In this document: positions 17,117 to 25,844 of the stretch, piece by piece | How the letters are laid out: each line of letters begins with the position of its first letter | Position numbering within the stretch: position 1 is the stretch's first letter | NCBI RefSeq assembly: GCF_023684385.1 | Contig: NZ_JAGSOJ010000005.1 | Coordinates: forward strand, 124,001-188,000 | Direction of reading: 5' to 3' | Length of the DNA stretch: 64,000 nt | Source of the DNA: Oceanirhabdus seepicola | Lineage (GTDB): Bacteria; Bacillota; Clostridia; Clostridiales; Clostridiaceae | The notes under the pieces: generated by a model | What the model saw: the letters and a program-made list of their open reading frames with translations, nothing else | Database searches by the model: none | What the model was told of the DNA's origin: nothing | Position numbers and translations under genes: made by a program

Positions 17117-18323
17117 TCCATCTACCCCTCATATAATTTTTACTATCTTTTATTATAAAAATCAGAGCATATATAAATATCATATATATACATGATTTAA
17201 TAATCCCTATAAATTGTACTTGGTTTTCTCCAGTGATTCCATCTAAAATCAAATATATTCCTTGTTTCATAGGATTAATATCCACTTTTGAGATTGCCTG
17301 TACATAATTTGCGCCCCACCCATAAGTTATAGGCAAAACTCCACTCATAACTAGCAGCACTATACCACTAATCACAAATACCGGTAAAATCCATTGTCTC
17401 TTTTTTAATATATTCAATAATACCATCAAGAATAATCCTGTATATAAAGTTAAAACAGATACTGACAGTACTAACTTCAAAGCATCTCCAATACAAAAAT
17501 ACCTACTTACCAAATATAATGGTAATCCATATAGTAACAGTTGTATTATTATAGTAATACTAATCTTACTTATTACATATTCACTATTTGTATAATTATT
17601 GATTTCCAATCTCTGTTTAATATAAACCTGGTCATCTACAATTATAGTTGTAAATATAAAGTATACATTTATGAATATAAATAGAACTAAAAATATAGAA
17701 ATATAATATTCAAAAATAATCCTCTTATTTCCCATATTAAACATCCTGCTTCTACCTATAGAATTCAAAATTATAGATTTAGCAACTCTTATCGTAGCTT
17801 TATTTCTCTCTTCTTTATTGAATCCTTCGGCTTTCATTTCGTCCCATATAATATTAATACCACTTTGAGCATACCCAACAACTTGAATACTTTTTTTAGA
17901 TAAACTTCTTATGAGCATAGTTTTAATATCATTCTTATCTTCACTCATAATTAATTGTATAGATGTCTCTTTCCCATAAAGAAGATTACTAGCAAACCCT
18001 TCTGGTATAACAAATATTGCTGAAACCGTTCCATTCTTCAACTTGTTTTCTGCCTGTGTATATTCACAGTGATATAACTTGATATTATCTTTTATAGATT
18101 TGGAACTCTCAATCTGCCCCAATATCATCTTTGTATCTGGGTCATCACCATCCTCATTCACTAATGCCATGGATATTACTCCTAGCTCATTTTTATTTGC
18201 TTTATCCAACACAAATACTGACATACTAGCAAATAGTATAGGCATAAGAACCATGATTATCACTAATACTTTCTTTGAAAAATATCTTTTAAAATCTATT
18301 CTGATCAATCTTAAGACATTCAT
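17103..18323 (-). CDS. ABC-2 type transporter permease
   Basis: This is a 406-residue permease with the ABC-2 layout: one N-terminal helix (20-42), an external domain of about 150 residues, then five helices between about 205 and 395. The external domain starts with LGVISMALVNEDGDDPDTKM and contains KLKNGTVSAIFVIPEGFASN, typical of exporter permeases of the YhgE/ABC2_membrane_3 kind. The start overlaps the ATPase stop by one base, and the stop overlaps the zinc-ribbon gene by 14 bases. The cargo could be a drug, lantibiotic or polymer; sequence does not decide. Confidence 0.88.
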   Translation of the reverse strand: MNVLRLIRIDFKRYFSKKVLVIIMVLMPILFASMSVFVLDKANKNELGVISMALVNEDGDDPDTKMILGQIESSKSIKDNIKLYHCEYTQAENKLKNGTVSAIFVIPEGFASNLLYGKETSIQLIMSEDKNDIKTMLIRSLSKKSIQVVGYAQSGINIIWDEMKAEGFNKEERNKATIRVAKSIILNSIGRSRMFNMGNKRIIFEYYISIFLVLFIFINVYFIFTTIIVDDQVYIKQRLEINNYTNSEYVISKISITIIIQLLLYGLPLYLVSRYFCIGDALKLVLSVSVLTLYTGLFLMVLLNILKKRQWILPVFVISGIVLLVMSGVLPITYGWGANYVQAISKVDINPMKQGIYLILDGITGENQVQFIGIIKSCIYMIFIYALIFIIKDSKNYMRGRWNEKV

Positions 18324-19039
18324 TAGAATCCACCTATTTCACATAGCATATCACCAAATAGTTTTTCTTCTTTCATGCACCATTCTTCTATTTCTTTTTT
18401 ATTACCATAATAAACTATGCTACCCTCTTTCAATATGATAATCTTATTACATATTTTTTCAATTCCCCACATTTCATGTGTAGATAAAAGTATCTGTTTA
18501 CCTTCCATAGCCATCTCTTCAAGTAATGAATATACATTTTTCTTTATACCTAGTTCAATTCCCACCATAGGTTCGTCCATTATTATGATTTTAGGGTTTT
18601 TCATCAACCCAACTGCAATATTAACTCTTCTCTTAGTTCCACCTGAGAGAGCTTTCACCTTCCTCTTCATCCATTCTTCTAGATTTAATATACTAATGAG
18701 CTTTTCATTGTAATCCTTATTCTTCTTATCTCCCCAAAATTCTAGATTATCCTTAACAGTAAGTTCTTCAAACAATGCAATCTTTTGAGGAACATACCCT
18801 ACCTTATATCTATAAGCTCTAATATCTTTATAAATATCTTTACCATCAATACAGATATTCCCTTTATCCTGTTTTGAAGCTGATGCTGCTAGTGATAATA
18901 AAGTAGATTTACCAGCACCATTTCCTCCAATCACCCCAACAATATCTCCATCACTTATTTCTATATTAATATTATTTAAAATTGTCTTTTTTCCATATCT
19001 TTTACCTACTCCAATGAACTCCAGTACTACCCCTCCCAT
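18323..19039 (-). CDS. ABC transporter ATP-binding protein
   Basis: This is a nucleotide-binding domain of about 238 residues: Walker A GGNGAGKST (about 37-45), Q-loop VPQK, signature LSGGTKRR, Walker B IIIMDEP and H-loop STHE. It powers the adjacent ABC-2 permeases. The start is unclear. The ATG at 19039 has no ribosome site, while GGAGGGG lies 5 nt before an in-frame CTG (MLEFIGVGKRYG), which matches where ABC proteins usually begin. The true start may therefore be CTG at 19024. A perfect AT-rich palindrome lies 50-80 bp upstream. Confidence 0.9.
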   Translation of the reverse strand: MGGVVLEFIGVGKRYGKKTILNNINIEISDGDIVGVIGGNGAGKSTLLSLAASASKQDKGNICIDGKDIYKDIRAYRYKVGYVPQKIALFEELTVKDNLEFWGDKKNKDYNEKLISILNLEEWMKRKVKALSGGTKRRVNIAVGLMKNPKIIIMDEPMVGIELGIKKNVYSLLEEMAMEGKQILLSTHEMWGIEKICNKIIILKEGSIVYYGNKKEIEEWCMKEEKLFGDMLCEIGGF

Positions 19040-19089
19040 TCTACTAATACTTCTTATTAATATTTATATCATATTATTTATTCAATAAC

Positions 19090-19120
19090 TTATTATATTA
19101 TTAATTTCATAATATAATAA
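19090..19120. promoter_or_regulatory. AT-rich palindrome upstream of the ABC cluster
   Basis: TTATTATATTA (19090-19100) and TAATATAATAA (19110-19120) form a perfect 11-bp inverted repeat with a 9-nt spacer, 51 bp upstream of the ATPase gene. This is a reasonable position for an operator. No regulator is encoded next to the cluster. The remaining gap to 19357 holds a small hairpin and a repeat copy, listed separately. Confidence 0.45.
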
Positions 19121-19236
19121 TAAGGTGTATATTAAAATTATAAGAACTTAAGTAATATTTTACCATACTATTAGGTAACTAAATCATTAATATCTATTGT
19201 TTTACAACTGTTTTACAATTACTTTACATATAAAAG

Positions 19237-19260
19237 GAATCAGATTTCACCATCTGATTC
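19237..19260 (-). terminator. Hairpin, likely terminator
   Basis: GAATCAGAT and ATCTGATTC form a perfect 9-bp stem with a 6-nt loop, followed on the minus strand by CCTTTTATAT. With the repeat copy at 19276 it lies beyond the stop of the carboxymuconolactone-decarboxylase-like gene. Confidence 0.5.
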
Positions 19261-19275
19261 TCATTATAAGTTTAG

Positions 19276-19341
19276 GGGGACAGTTCTCATTGTTTCCGGA
19301 AAAACAACTAACTTTTTCCGAAATTCTTGAGAACTGTCCCC
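19276..19341. repeat. GGGGACAGTTCTC repeat, inverted pair (copy 4)
   Basis: The arms GGGGACAGTTCTCA and TGAGAACTGTCCCC surround a core that pairs partly (TTTCCGGAAAAA with TTTTTCCGAAA) and is unlike the cores of the other copies. It ends 16 bp from the stop of the gene at 19358, with a T-rich flank. Confidence 0.88.
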
Positions 19342-19357
19342 TATTATTTTTATATTT

Positions 19358-19720
19358 TTATTCTTTATTAAATTTACTTTCCATGTATTTAACTAATGGC
19401 GCTATCTGCACTAAAGTAGGAGCACCCTTCATCCAAACTTGTTGTTTAAGCACTTCTATTATTTCTTCTCTTGTTGCACCAAACTTTATTGCCTTATTCA
19501 TCTCTAGTTTTGCTCTTGTTTCATTATTATCAAAAATTGCTGTAGCCAATGCTATAAAGTATCTATATTTTAGAGGAATAACTCCTTCTCCCCATATTTG
19601 ATGATGATACTCAGATATGGTCTTTTGAAATTCATCTCCAAGTGTTTCTGAAACCATCACTCCTGGTGGTACAAATCCTATCTCTTCTTTAAATTCCTGC
19701 TTCATTTTACTTTTATCCAT
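19358..19720 (-). CDS. Carboxymuconolactone decarboxylase (AhpD-like) family protein
   Basis: This is a 120-residue all-helical protein (PLKYRYFIALATAIFDNNET, then RAKLEMNKAIKFGATREEII and EVLKQQVWMKGAPTLVQIAP). The pattern matches the CMD/AhpD fold, including the xGATxEEIxEVL helix. The CxxC pair and His of peroxidase-active AhpD proteins are absent; the protein has no Cys at all, so it is not a thiol peroxidase. The ATG lies 7 nt after GGAGGG. The function is unknown. Confidence 0.8.
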   Translation of the reverse strand: MDKSKMKQEFKEEIGFVPPGVMVSETLGDEFQKTISEYHHQIWGEGVIPLKYRYFIALATAIFDNNETRAKLEMNKAIKFGATREEIIEVLKQQVWMKGAPTLVQIAPLVKYMESKFNKE

Positions 19721-19872
19721 ATCTATTCCCTCCTGTATTATATCTATATTTATAATTGTCTTCTGTTCAAGTTATTATTATTGTTTTTGTTTTCTTGATA
19801 TTATAATACATGAACTTAGGGAATACTTCCGTAACATGAGGTACATTATTTATAAAAGTATTATTATTTTAA

Positions 19873-21237
19873 TTAGTATATACTCTTGTTACTGATTTTT
19901 GTATAAATTAACTTTTCAATTTCATGCAGCACTATACTTAAACCCCTTCTAATATCATCAGTTGAAATGGCTGAAATACATAATCTCAAATTGCTATCAC
20001 TCTCTTTATTTTCAATAGAAAATCCTTCTGATGAAGAAATAATTACTTCTTGCTTGTTTAATCGCCTCCGCAAAATATCAATATTTATTTTCTTCTTCAT
20101 TGTTATCCATATAAAGAATCCTGTTTCTGGGATGTATATTTCAACATCATCATTACTGTATCCCTTCAAGTATTCCCTAACAAAATCCATCTTCTTCTTA
20201 TATTCCTTTTTTGCTTTCATTATATGATTATTATACATTCCAGTTCTTATATATATATCCAATGCACCTTGTGCTAAAACTGATGTATTTAAATCAAATA
20301 ATCTCTTATATTTTAAAAACTCTTCTCTTAAATCATCATTGAGTATTACTGCACCAATACGTATTCCTGGCATAAATGATTTTGCATAACTTTTAACATA
20401 TATCACTCTATCATTAATATCATAGTAATGGATAGGCAATCTTCCACTCTTAATTTCTATATCTGCCAGATAGTCATCTTCCACAATATAAACATCATAC
20501 TTATTTGCTAACTCAACTATCTTTTTCTTTGTGAACTCATCATAACTTGTTCCTAATGGATTATGAAATCTAGGTATGGTATAAAAAAATTTAATTTCTT
20601 CTTTTTTAAATATCTCTTCCAATTCACTTAAATTAATACCATTCCTATCTCTTTTAATTCCTATCATATGTATGTTATTAACGTCTGCTAAATCATGCAT
20701 CAATTTATATGTTGGTTGTTCTACAAGAATAGCTTTCTTATTATTAGGAAATCTCATTCTTGTCAATATATTTAATCCCTGTTGTGAACCAGTAGTAATA
20801 AATATTTCATCCTTACTTGTGAATATCTGATGTTGTGCGAAATGCTCCACAAGCACTTCTCTTAAAGATAAAATCCCTTGTTTATCTCCATAAGTGAACA
20901 AACTACTCTTATATATCTCGACAGCTCTATTTATACTATGATTGAATTCTCTATAAGGTAGTAGCTTCTCATCCGGTAATACTGCTGAAAAATTTATAAC
21001 CTTAGTATGTACTTTATCATTCTCTGGTTTATCCACAAGGTAATATCCACTTTTAGGTATTGAATAGATTTTATGTTCACCTTCAAGCTCTTTAAATGCT
21101 CTAAGGACAGTTGACTTGCTACATTTGAATTTATCTGCAAGTTCTCTTACTGTGGGTAGCTTTCCCCCTTGAACTATTTTCTCTTCATAAATCAATTTAT
21201 TTATATACTCCATTATAATCTCATATTTATTACCCAT
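19873..21237 (-). CDS. MocR-type regulator (GntR wHTH fused to PLP aminotransferase domain)
   Basis: This 454-residue protein has an N-terminal GntR winged helix (residues 5-75: KLPTVRELADKFKCSKSTVL) joined to a fold-type I aminotransferase domain. The latter includes ITTGSQQGLN, IVEDDYLADI and VKSYAKSFMPGIRIG, whose Lys should bind pyridoxal phosphate. MocR proteins use this domain as a ligand sensor. The ATG follows GAGGTGG. It is divergent from a DMT exporter, with a perfect palindrome between them, so it probably controls that exporter and itself. The ligand is unknown; a vitamin B6 form or amino acid is typical for the family. Confidence 0.92.
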   Translation of the reverse strand: MGNKYEIIMEYINKLIYEEKIVQGGKLPTVRELADKFKCSKSTVLRAFKELEGEHKIYSIPKSGYYLVDKPENDKVHTKVINFSAVLPDEKLLPYREFNHSINRAVEIYKSSLFTYGDKQGILSLREVLVEHFAQHQIFTSKDEIFITTGSQQGLNILTRMRFPNNKKAILVEQPTYKLMHDLADVNNIHMIGIKRDRNGINLSELEEIFKKEEIKFFYTIPRFHNPLGTSYDEFTKKKIVELANKYDVYIVEDDYLADIEIKSGRLPIHYYDINDRVIYVKSYAKSFMPGIRIGAVILNDDLREEFLKYKRLFDLNTSVLAQGALDIYIRTGMYNNHIMKAKKEYKKKMDFVREYLKGYSNDDVEIYIPETGFFIWITMKKKINIDILRRRLNKQEVIISSSEGFSIENKESDSNLRLCISAISTDDIRRGLSIVLHEIEKLIYTKISNKSIY

Positions 21238-21255
21238 ATAACCACCTCAGTTTAA

Positions 21256-21273
21256 TTTTGTACTAGTACAAAA
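21256..21273. promoter_or_regulatory. Operator between mocR-like gene and DMT exporter
   Basis: TTTTGTACTAGTACAAAA is a perfect 18-bp palindrome in the 116-bp divergent promoter region. It lies 19 bp from the regulator start. GntR/MocR dimers bind such symmetric sites. A half-site-like TTGTACCATG follows at about 21288. Confidence 0.8.
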
Positions 21274-21362
21274 TACCATTTCTTTAATTGTACCATGTCC
21301 GTTTTGGAAATATAATGAAATAAAGAAAGATTCATTAAAGTTTTCAAAAGGAGTTGATTAAA

Positions 21363-22208
21363 TTGAATAGAAATAGAGCACTATTATATCTCGTTTTAAC
21401 ATCTATACTTTGGAGTATGGGAGGGTTGTTCATTAAACTGATAGATTGTAATTCTTTCACTATTGCTGGAGCTAGAAGTGGAATTGCTTTCTTAGTAATT
21501 TCTTTATACACCAGAAAGAAATCTTTCAAACCTTCAAAGCCTTCAAAGATGCTTGTTATTGGAGTAATTTCATATGCACTATTAGTAATACTTTTCGTTA
21601 CCTCAACCAAATTAACCACATCAGCAAATGCTATTATGCTCCAATTCACTGCTCCGATTTGGGTGGCTCTATTATCTCATTTCATATTGAATGTTAAAAC
21701 ATCTTTGAATGATTGGATAATAATTATTATTGTTTTTCTTGGAATACTTTTATTCTTTATGGGACAACTGAATTCAGGAAATTTATTGGGTAATTTACTA
21801 GCAGTATTAAGTGGAATTTGTATGGCTATGATGATTATTTCAATGAAATATATCAAAGTAGAACCCATTCAGATTACTCTATTTGGTAACCTACTTATAT
21901 TTATATTATCTATCCCATTCCTATTTCAAACCCATTTTTCTCTTAGGGATTTACTTTATTTGATAATACTAGGTGTATTTCAATTGGGAATATCCTATAT
22001 CCTTTATACATCTGCTATCAAACATGTATCTGCTTTAGAAGGCATATTGATTCCAATCTTAGAACCAATATTGAATCCTATCTGGGTTTTAATTTTTGCA
22101 GGTGAAAGACCTGGTGTATATAGTCTCTTAGGAGGTATCATTGTTCTAACAGCTATAACTTTTAGAACAATTCATTTATCAAGAGTATCTATTAGTGAAT
22201 CAATGTGA
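21363..22208 (+). CDS. EamA/DMT-family transporter
   Basis: This is a protein of about 281 residues with ten predicted membrane helices in two EamA repeats (LVLTSILWSMGGLFIKLI at the start of repeat one, LSGICMAMMIISMKYIK at the start of repeat two). The family exports amino acids and other metabolites. I start it at TTG 21363 (NRNRALLYLV), 9 nt after AAAAGGAG; the TTG at 21354 is inside the ribosome site. It is transcribed away from the MocR-type gene and is its likely target. Confidence 0.88.
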   Translation: MNRNRALLYLVLTSILWSMGGLFIKLIDCNSFTIAGARSGIAFLVISLYTRKKSFKPSKPSKMLVIGVISYALLVILFVTSTKLTTSANAIMLQFTAPIWVALLSHFILNVKTSLNDWIIIIIVFLGILLFFMGQLNSGNLLGNLLAVLSGICMAMMIISMKYIKVEPIQITLFGNLLIFILSIPFLFQTHFSLRDLLYLIILGVFQLGISYILYTSAIKHVSALEGILIPILEPILNPIWVLIFAGERPGVYSLLGGIIVLTAITFRTIHLSRVSISESM

Positions 22209-22306
22209 TGTTAGAACCTGAACTTTTTGAATATAACTCAGGCCTTCAATACTTTTATATTGAAGGCCCATATACTAGCTTAAATTTATTTATTCTTTTA
22301 TATTAA

Positions 22307-22888
22307 CTATCTAAGCATTCCCTGCTCAAAAATCTCATAATCACATCTATAGATAGTCATTCTCTTACCATCAATCAGTATCTTTGTGGATTGTGGCAAA
22401 GAACTCTCTTCAACTAAAACTTTATTACCTTCATATACTCCCACAATAACACCTGATTGGTTTTTTATAACTAAAACACGCTTTAATCCCGTCATCTTTG
22501 ACTTAAAATTATTAATTTTTCTATCTAGCGACATTAATATGCCTGTCCCATTTTTTCCTGAATCAATATTAGTCTCTAGGTCGTATTCGTCTACTAAATT
22601 TTTAACTCCTTTTTCTGCTGCTATCATAGAAGATCCTACATGTTGCCATGTGTAACCATCAATAGTAATAAGAATAACATTGTCCACCTCTGAAGACTCC
22701 ATATCCGTACTATTTCCACTTACAGCCATTGTGGTATTCCCGAAATCGTCATAAACATAGAAATCTCTTGAAAGCCCTAATGTCTCCGCAGTAAAATCTT
22801 TAACTGTGCTCCTCAACTTAGTACATCCCGTAAAAGCTATTAAAAAAATCATCATTATCATCATGAATATAGATAATTTCTTTTTCAT
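22307..22888 (-). CDS. Putative lipoprotein, DUF5052-like
   Basis: This is a 193-residue lipoprotein. The signal peptide KKKLSIFMMIMMIFLIAF ends in the lipobox FTGC (Cys about 22). The mature part (VKDFTAETLGLSRDFYVYDD, then SSEVDNVILITIDGYTWQHV and LVIKNQSGVIVGVYEGNKVL) resembles the Clostridia/Bacillus lipoproteins classed as DUF5052; I make that match from memory. It should be anchored outside the membrane. The function is unknown. The ATG follows GGGAGAG. It is near the DUF6886-like gene but separated by 45 bp. Confidence 0.7.
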   Translation of the reverse strand: MKKKLSIFMMIMMIFLIAFTGCTKLRSTVKDFTAETLGLSRDFYVYDDFGNTTMAVSGNSTDMESSEVDNVILITIDGYTWQHVGSSMIAAEKGVKNLVDEYDLETNIDSGKNGTGILMSLDRKINNFKSKMTGLKRVLVIKNQSGVIVGVYEGNKVLVEESSLPQSTKILIDGKRMTIYRCDYEIFEQGMLR

Positions 22889-22933
22889 ATTTAACCCACT
22901 CTCCCCTATTACTTCTGTTTAGATTTAAATATA

Positions 22934-23458
22934 TCATTTTTCTCTATCTTGAGCAAATCCCATTCTACACATTGAATAACCAAGAGATGACTCTTTAATC
23001 TCATCAAATAAATACCATAGACTCGGAACTAATCTAACCTCAATATTTCTTTTGAATAGTTCTTGAAACAAATCATCAATTTCAGTAACTTTCACTGGAA
23101 TTTGTGTTTTATATGAGATATAGTATCCTGCATTCTCATCCTGGAGTTCAAAATTCTCTGTGTCAAATTCGTATATATATAACTTTGTATCAATAATCTC
23201 CTTAAACCATTTTTGTTCAATTGCCATTACTGCATTCAAATCTCTTTTTCCCATATACTTTTCTACATCTTCCGAAGTTGAATCACTTCTTTTATGATAC
23301 ACAACTCTTGGACAATTTCTTGGAGTTAAAAAATTCATGATTCTTTCCTCAGATATAGCCCATACCATCCCCTTACTCTGGTCTATATCTTTTCTATAAG
23401 GTGTTCTAGGTTCGAATACCTTAATATCTTTTTCTTCACTTACATGAAATAATCTCAT
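22934..23458 (-). CDS. DUF6886-like protein
   Basis: This is a 174-residue soluble protein (MRLFHVSEEKDIKVFEPRTP, GMVWAISEERIMNFLTPRNC PRVVYH in sequence, and VRLVPSLWYLFDEIKESSLG). The HVSEE...FxPR...VWAI...FLTPRxCPR pattern matches the DUF6886 family as I recall it. Its start resembles ADP-ribosyl-type RES/ART folds, but no catalytic motif can be confirmed. The ATG lies after GGGAGGGG. It probably forms a unit with the lipoprotein gene downstream. Confidence 0.75.
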   Translation of the reverse strand: MRLFHVSEEKDIKVFEPRTPYRKDIDQSKGMVWAISEERIMNFLTPRNCPRVVYHKRSDSTSEDVEKYMGKRDLNAVMAIEQKWFKEIIDTKLYIYEFDTENFELQDENAGYYISYKTQIPVKVTEIDDLFQELFKRNIEVRLVPSLWYLFDEIKESSLGYSMCRMGFAQDREK

Positions 23459-23610
23459 GTTAACCCCTCCCTATATATGTACTATAAAAACGATAGATTC
23501 CATTTTATCACATATATCCTTAATTGTTCAAATATAATTTCCCAACTATTACTTACAAGCCACTTATGAATACTATATAATTGTAATTATATTTATAAAT
23601 TCATTCAATT

Positions 23611-23627
23611 TTTTGAGAACTGTCCCT
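23611..23627. repeat. Single right arm of the GGGGACAGTTCTC repeat
   Basis: TTTTGAGAACTGTCCCT stands alone without a matching left arm within 150 bp. It lies in the promoter region of the GNAT gene at 23669. It is either a decayed pair or a solitary unit. Confidence 0.75.
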
Positions 23628-23668
23628 AAAGTGATAATTACATGTTAAAACATAGAAAGGAGTATCAT

Positions 23669-24202
23669 ATGAACGATTATATTATCAAAACTGATAGATT
23701 AGGTTTAAGAAAATGGGAAACCGAAGACTTAGTTCCATTCGCTGAAATGAATAGTAATCCAAAAATTATGGAGTTCTTTCCAAATACATTAAATAAAGAA
23801 GAAAGTGATGCCTTTGCAAATAGAATAATAAGTCACTTCAATACCAATGAATTCGGACTATACGCAGTTGATGAACTTTCTAGTGGAGAATTCATAGGAT
23901 TTATTGGCTTAAGTATTCCTACCTTTGAATCAAATTTTACTCCATGTGTAGAAATTGGTTGGAGAATAGCTCATAAACACTGGGGAAAAGGATATGCCCC
24001 TGAGGGAGCTAATGCCTGCATTAAATATGCCTTTGAAACCTTAAACATACCAGAGATTGTATCATTTACTGCTACCATTAATCATAAATCTATAAGGGTT
24101 ATGGAGAAAGTAGGTATGCACTACTATGGAACTTTCAACCATCCTAAAGTAGATATTAACTCAGTCTTATGTGAACATGTGCTCTATAAGATAGAAAAGT
24201 AA
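23669..24202 (+). CDS. GNAT-family acetyltransferase (RimJ/RimL-like)
   Basis: This is a protein of about 177 residues of the RimJ/L branch: TDRLGLRKWETEDLVPFAEM at the N-terminus, EIGWRIAHKHWGKGYAPEGA with the acetyl-CoA loop (HWGKGYAPEGA), and NHKSIRVMEKVGMHYYGTFN near the end. RimJ/L relatives modify ribosomal proteins or small amines. I chose the ATG at 23669, 6 nt after AAAGGAG; the preceding nine codons overlap the ribosome site. Confidence 0.88.
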   Translation: MNDYIIKTDRLGLRKWETEDLVPFAEMNSNPKIMEFFPNTLNKEESDAFANRIISHFNTNEFGLYAVDELSSGEFIGFIGLSIPTFESNFTPCVEIGWRIAHKHWGKGYAPEGANACIKYAFETLNIPEIVSFTATINHKSIRVMEKVGMHYYGTFNHPKVDINSVLCEHVLYKIEK

Positions 24203-24389
24203 CCCCTTGCTTGTAGAACTTATAAACACAAACTACAATTATAAAAATAAAACTGTGGATAACCCTTTGGATATCCACAGTAAGTGTCTAACATATAATT
24301 AAATTGTGGATTCTTAGACTCAAACCTAAAAATCATGTTTACTTGCTTTATTCTATCTCTAAATACTGTGTTTCTAACTTTTAATAATA

Positions 24390-24848
24390 TTAATTTTTAT
24401 AAAATGCTTGTTTGAAATACTCAAAATCAAAATCTGTTACAAATATATATGGAGGTATAGTACCTCTTCTCTGTGATACTCTTTGTTTGTAAGTGTTGCA
24501 AGTTATATATTTACCACCAAATATTTGAATCCAACCAGTATTTTCTATGTTGTTCCCATTAAAAAATATTTCATAAATTTCATTACCATTATAAACATTG
24601 CGAGGGATTGATTTTCTAACGCTATGTTTTGAGAAATATTCTATAAGTTCTTTGATTTTCACCTTATCAGTTATAAGTGTAACCTTATCCCCACCACTAA
24701 CAGTCATTTTTCTAATTTCTATACTTTGTACATTAATTATAAGTTCATTCTTATCTATTAGGTTTCCCAAATTTCTTGGGTAGAAAAAATTTATAATACA
24801 TAGGATTGACACTACTACTATTGAAATTATGATAATTTTTTTCTTCAT
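24390..24848 (-). CDS. Membrane-anchored hypothetical protein (possibly DUF5301)
   Basis: This is a 152-residue protein with an N-terminal hydrophobic anchor (residues 4-22, KIIIISIVVVSILCIINFF) and a small external domain (IQSIEIRKMTV-like start, WIQIFGGKYITCNTYKQR, ending in YFKQAFYKN). The layout, and a strand set around SGGDKVTLITDKVKIKELIE, resembles DUF5301 proteins, but I am not sure of this. The ATG follows AAGGGGG. It is 20 bp downstream of a MerR gene and probably its operon partner. Confidence 0.6.
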   Translation of the reverse strand: MKKKIIIISIVVVSILCIINFFYPRNLGNLIDKNELIINVQSIEIRKMTVSGGDKVTLITDKVKIKELIEYFSKHSVRKSIPRNVYNGNEIYEIFFNGNNIENTGWIQIFGGKYITCNTYKQRVSQRRGTIPPYIFVTDFDFEYFKQAFYKN

Positions 24849-24868
24849 AAAACCCCCTTAAGATTCTT

Positions 24869-25651
24869 CTATTTATTTTCTTGAATTCTTACGATACTCA
24901 TATTATCATCATATTCGATTTTTAACTCTTTAATCAATCCTTCATTAAGCTTAATTAATCCTTCACAATAGTCATTGTATTCCTTACTTATTATCTTCAT
25001 ATTTGGAATGAATACACTATAATATCCACTATTCTCATAGAATTTAGATAATGCTTTCTTATACTCATCCATTTTATCGAAAGTCTCTTTAAGTTCTGGC
25101 TTATTACGCATATTCATATACTCTTCTATATTTTTCTTTATATCTCCAGTAGCATTATGCTCGCCCTTTATTGCTGATTTCATAGTCTGTTGAGTTTTTT
25201 CATCTACTTTAGAAATAACATTAAAATCATTCGCATCTTTAAAAGCTTCTAAAAACTCCATTGGGATATTAAACTCCTCAATATTATCTAAAAAATCTAT
25301 TATCTCCAACCATGCGATTTCCTTTTCTTTGGTGTCTATTGGCTCATTTAAATATCTTCCAAAATGAACAACCATAAAATCTCCTAACATCTTAGGAAAT
25401 ACTCTCAATAAGTTGTTCTTTATATACTCTCCACTTTTTTTCTCTTCATCATCAATATTATTATTTATTTCGTTTATTGAGAAATCAAGTTTTCTTAACA
25501 TAGCTATTTCCTTTAATCTTAAAATATGCTTTTCATCATATTCTCTATATCCATTATCACTTCTGTCAGCTTTAATCAATTCCCGCTCTTCATAATAATC
25601 AATAGCTTTCTTTGTTAGTCCCGTCTTATTCTTCACCTCATTAATTCTCAT
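24869..25651 (-). CDS. MerR-family regulator with long C-terminal helical domain
   Basis: This is a 260-residue MerR protein. Residues 1-70 are the winged helix (MRINEVKNKTGLTKKAIDYY, EERELIKADRSDNGYREYDE). The remaining 190 residues are helical, lack Cys pairs, and carry a middle segment (PMEFLEAFKDANDFNVISKV) of the kind seen in Bacillus/Clostridium MerR proteins with an effector domain. The ATG lies 6 nt after AAGGGGTG. The promoter has a 19-bp spacer. The small membrane protein gene downstream is the nearest target. Confidence 0.88.
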   Translation of the reverse strand: MRINEVKNKTGLTKKAIDYYEERELIKADRSDNGYREYDEKHILRLKEIAMLRKLDFSINEINNNIDDEEKKSGEYIKNNLLRVFPKMLGDFMVVHFGRYLNEPIDTKEKEIAWLEIIDFLDNIEEFNIPMEFLEAFKDANDFNVISKVDEKTQQTMKSAIKGEHNATGDIKKNIEEYMNMRNKPELKETFDKMDEYKKALSKFYENSGYYSVFIPNMKIISKEYNDYCEGLIKLNEGLIKELKIEYDDNMSIVRIQENK

Positions 25652-25670
25652 ATCATCACCCCTTGTATTA

Positions 25671-25701
25671 ATTGTAAACCAGTTCCATAGGGGCTAGTCA
25701 A
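25671..25701 (-). promoter_or_regulatory. MerR-type promoter with 19-bp spacer
   Basis: On the minus strand, TTGACT (25701-25696) and TACAAT (25676-25671) are separated by 19 bp. An imperfect dyad (ACTAG...CTGGT) spans the spacer. This is the second of three MerR promoters in the window with this spacing and implies autoregulation of the gene at 24869-25651. Confidence 0.75.
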
Positions 25702-25716
25702 GAAATTAATTTATTT

Positions 25717-25732
25717 AGGGACAGTTCTCAAC
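25717..25732. repeat. Single left arm of the GGGGACAGTTCTC repeat
   Basis: AGGGACAGTTCTCAAC occurs without a right arm nearby. It lies between the divergent MerR and DMT genes. With the solitary right arm at 23611 it brackets a 2.1-kb block, although the two arms are oriented outward relative to a normal pair. Confidence 0.75.
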
Positions 25733-25844
25733 TTTTCATTACATATAAAATATAATTATGAAATTATATAGCTAATATACTGAAGTTACTATATAATATA
25801 TTTGCTAAATATATTTGAATGATAGTCATAGTTTGGAGGTTTTT

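Noticed and set aside
19358..19720. The CMD-like protein as an AhpD thiol peroxidase.
   Set aside because: It contains no cysteine, so the CxxC active site is absent.
23611..25732. A mobile block bounded by the two single repeat arms.
   Set aside because: The arms face outward compared with a normal pair. The block contains an ordinary GNAT gene, a hypothetical gene and a MerR gene with no transposase or target duplication.
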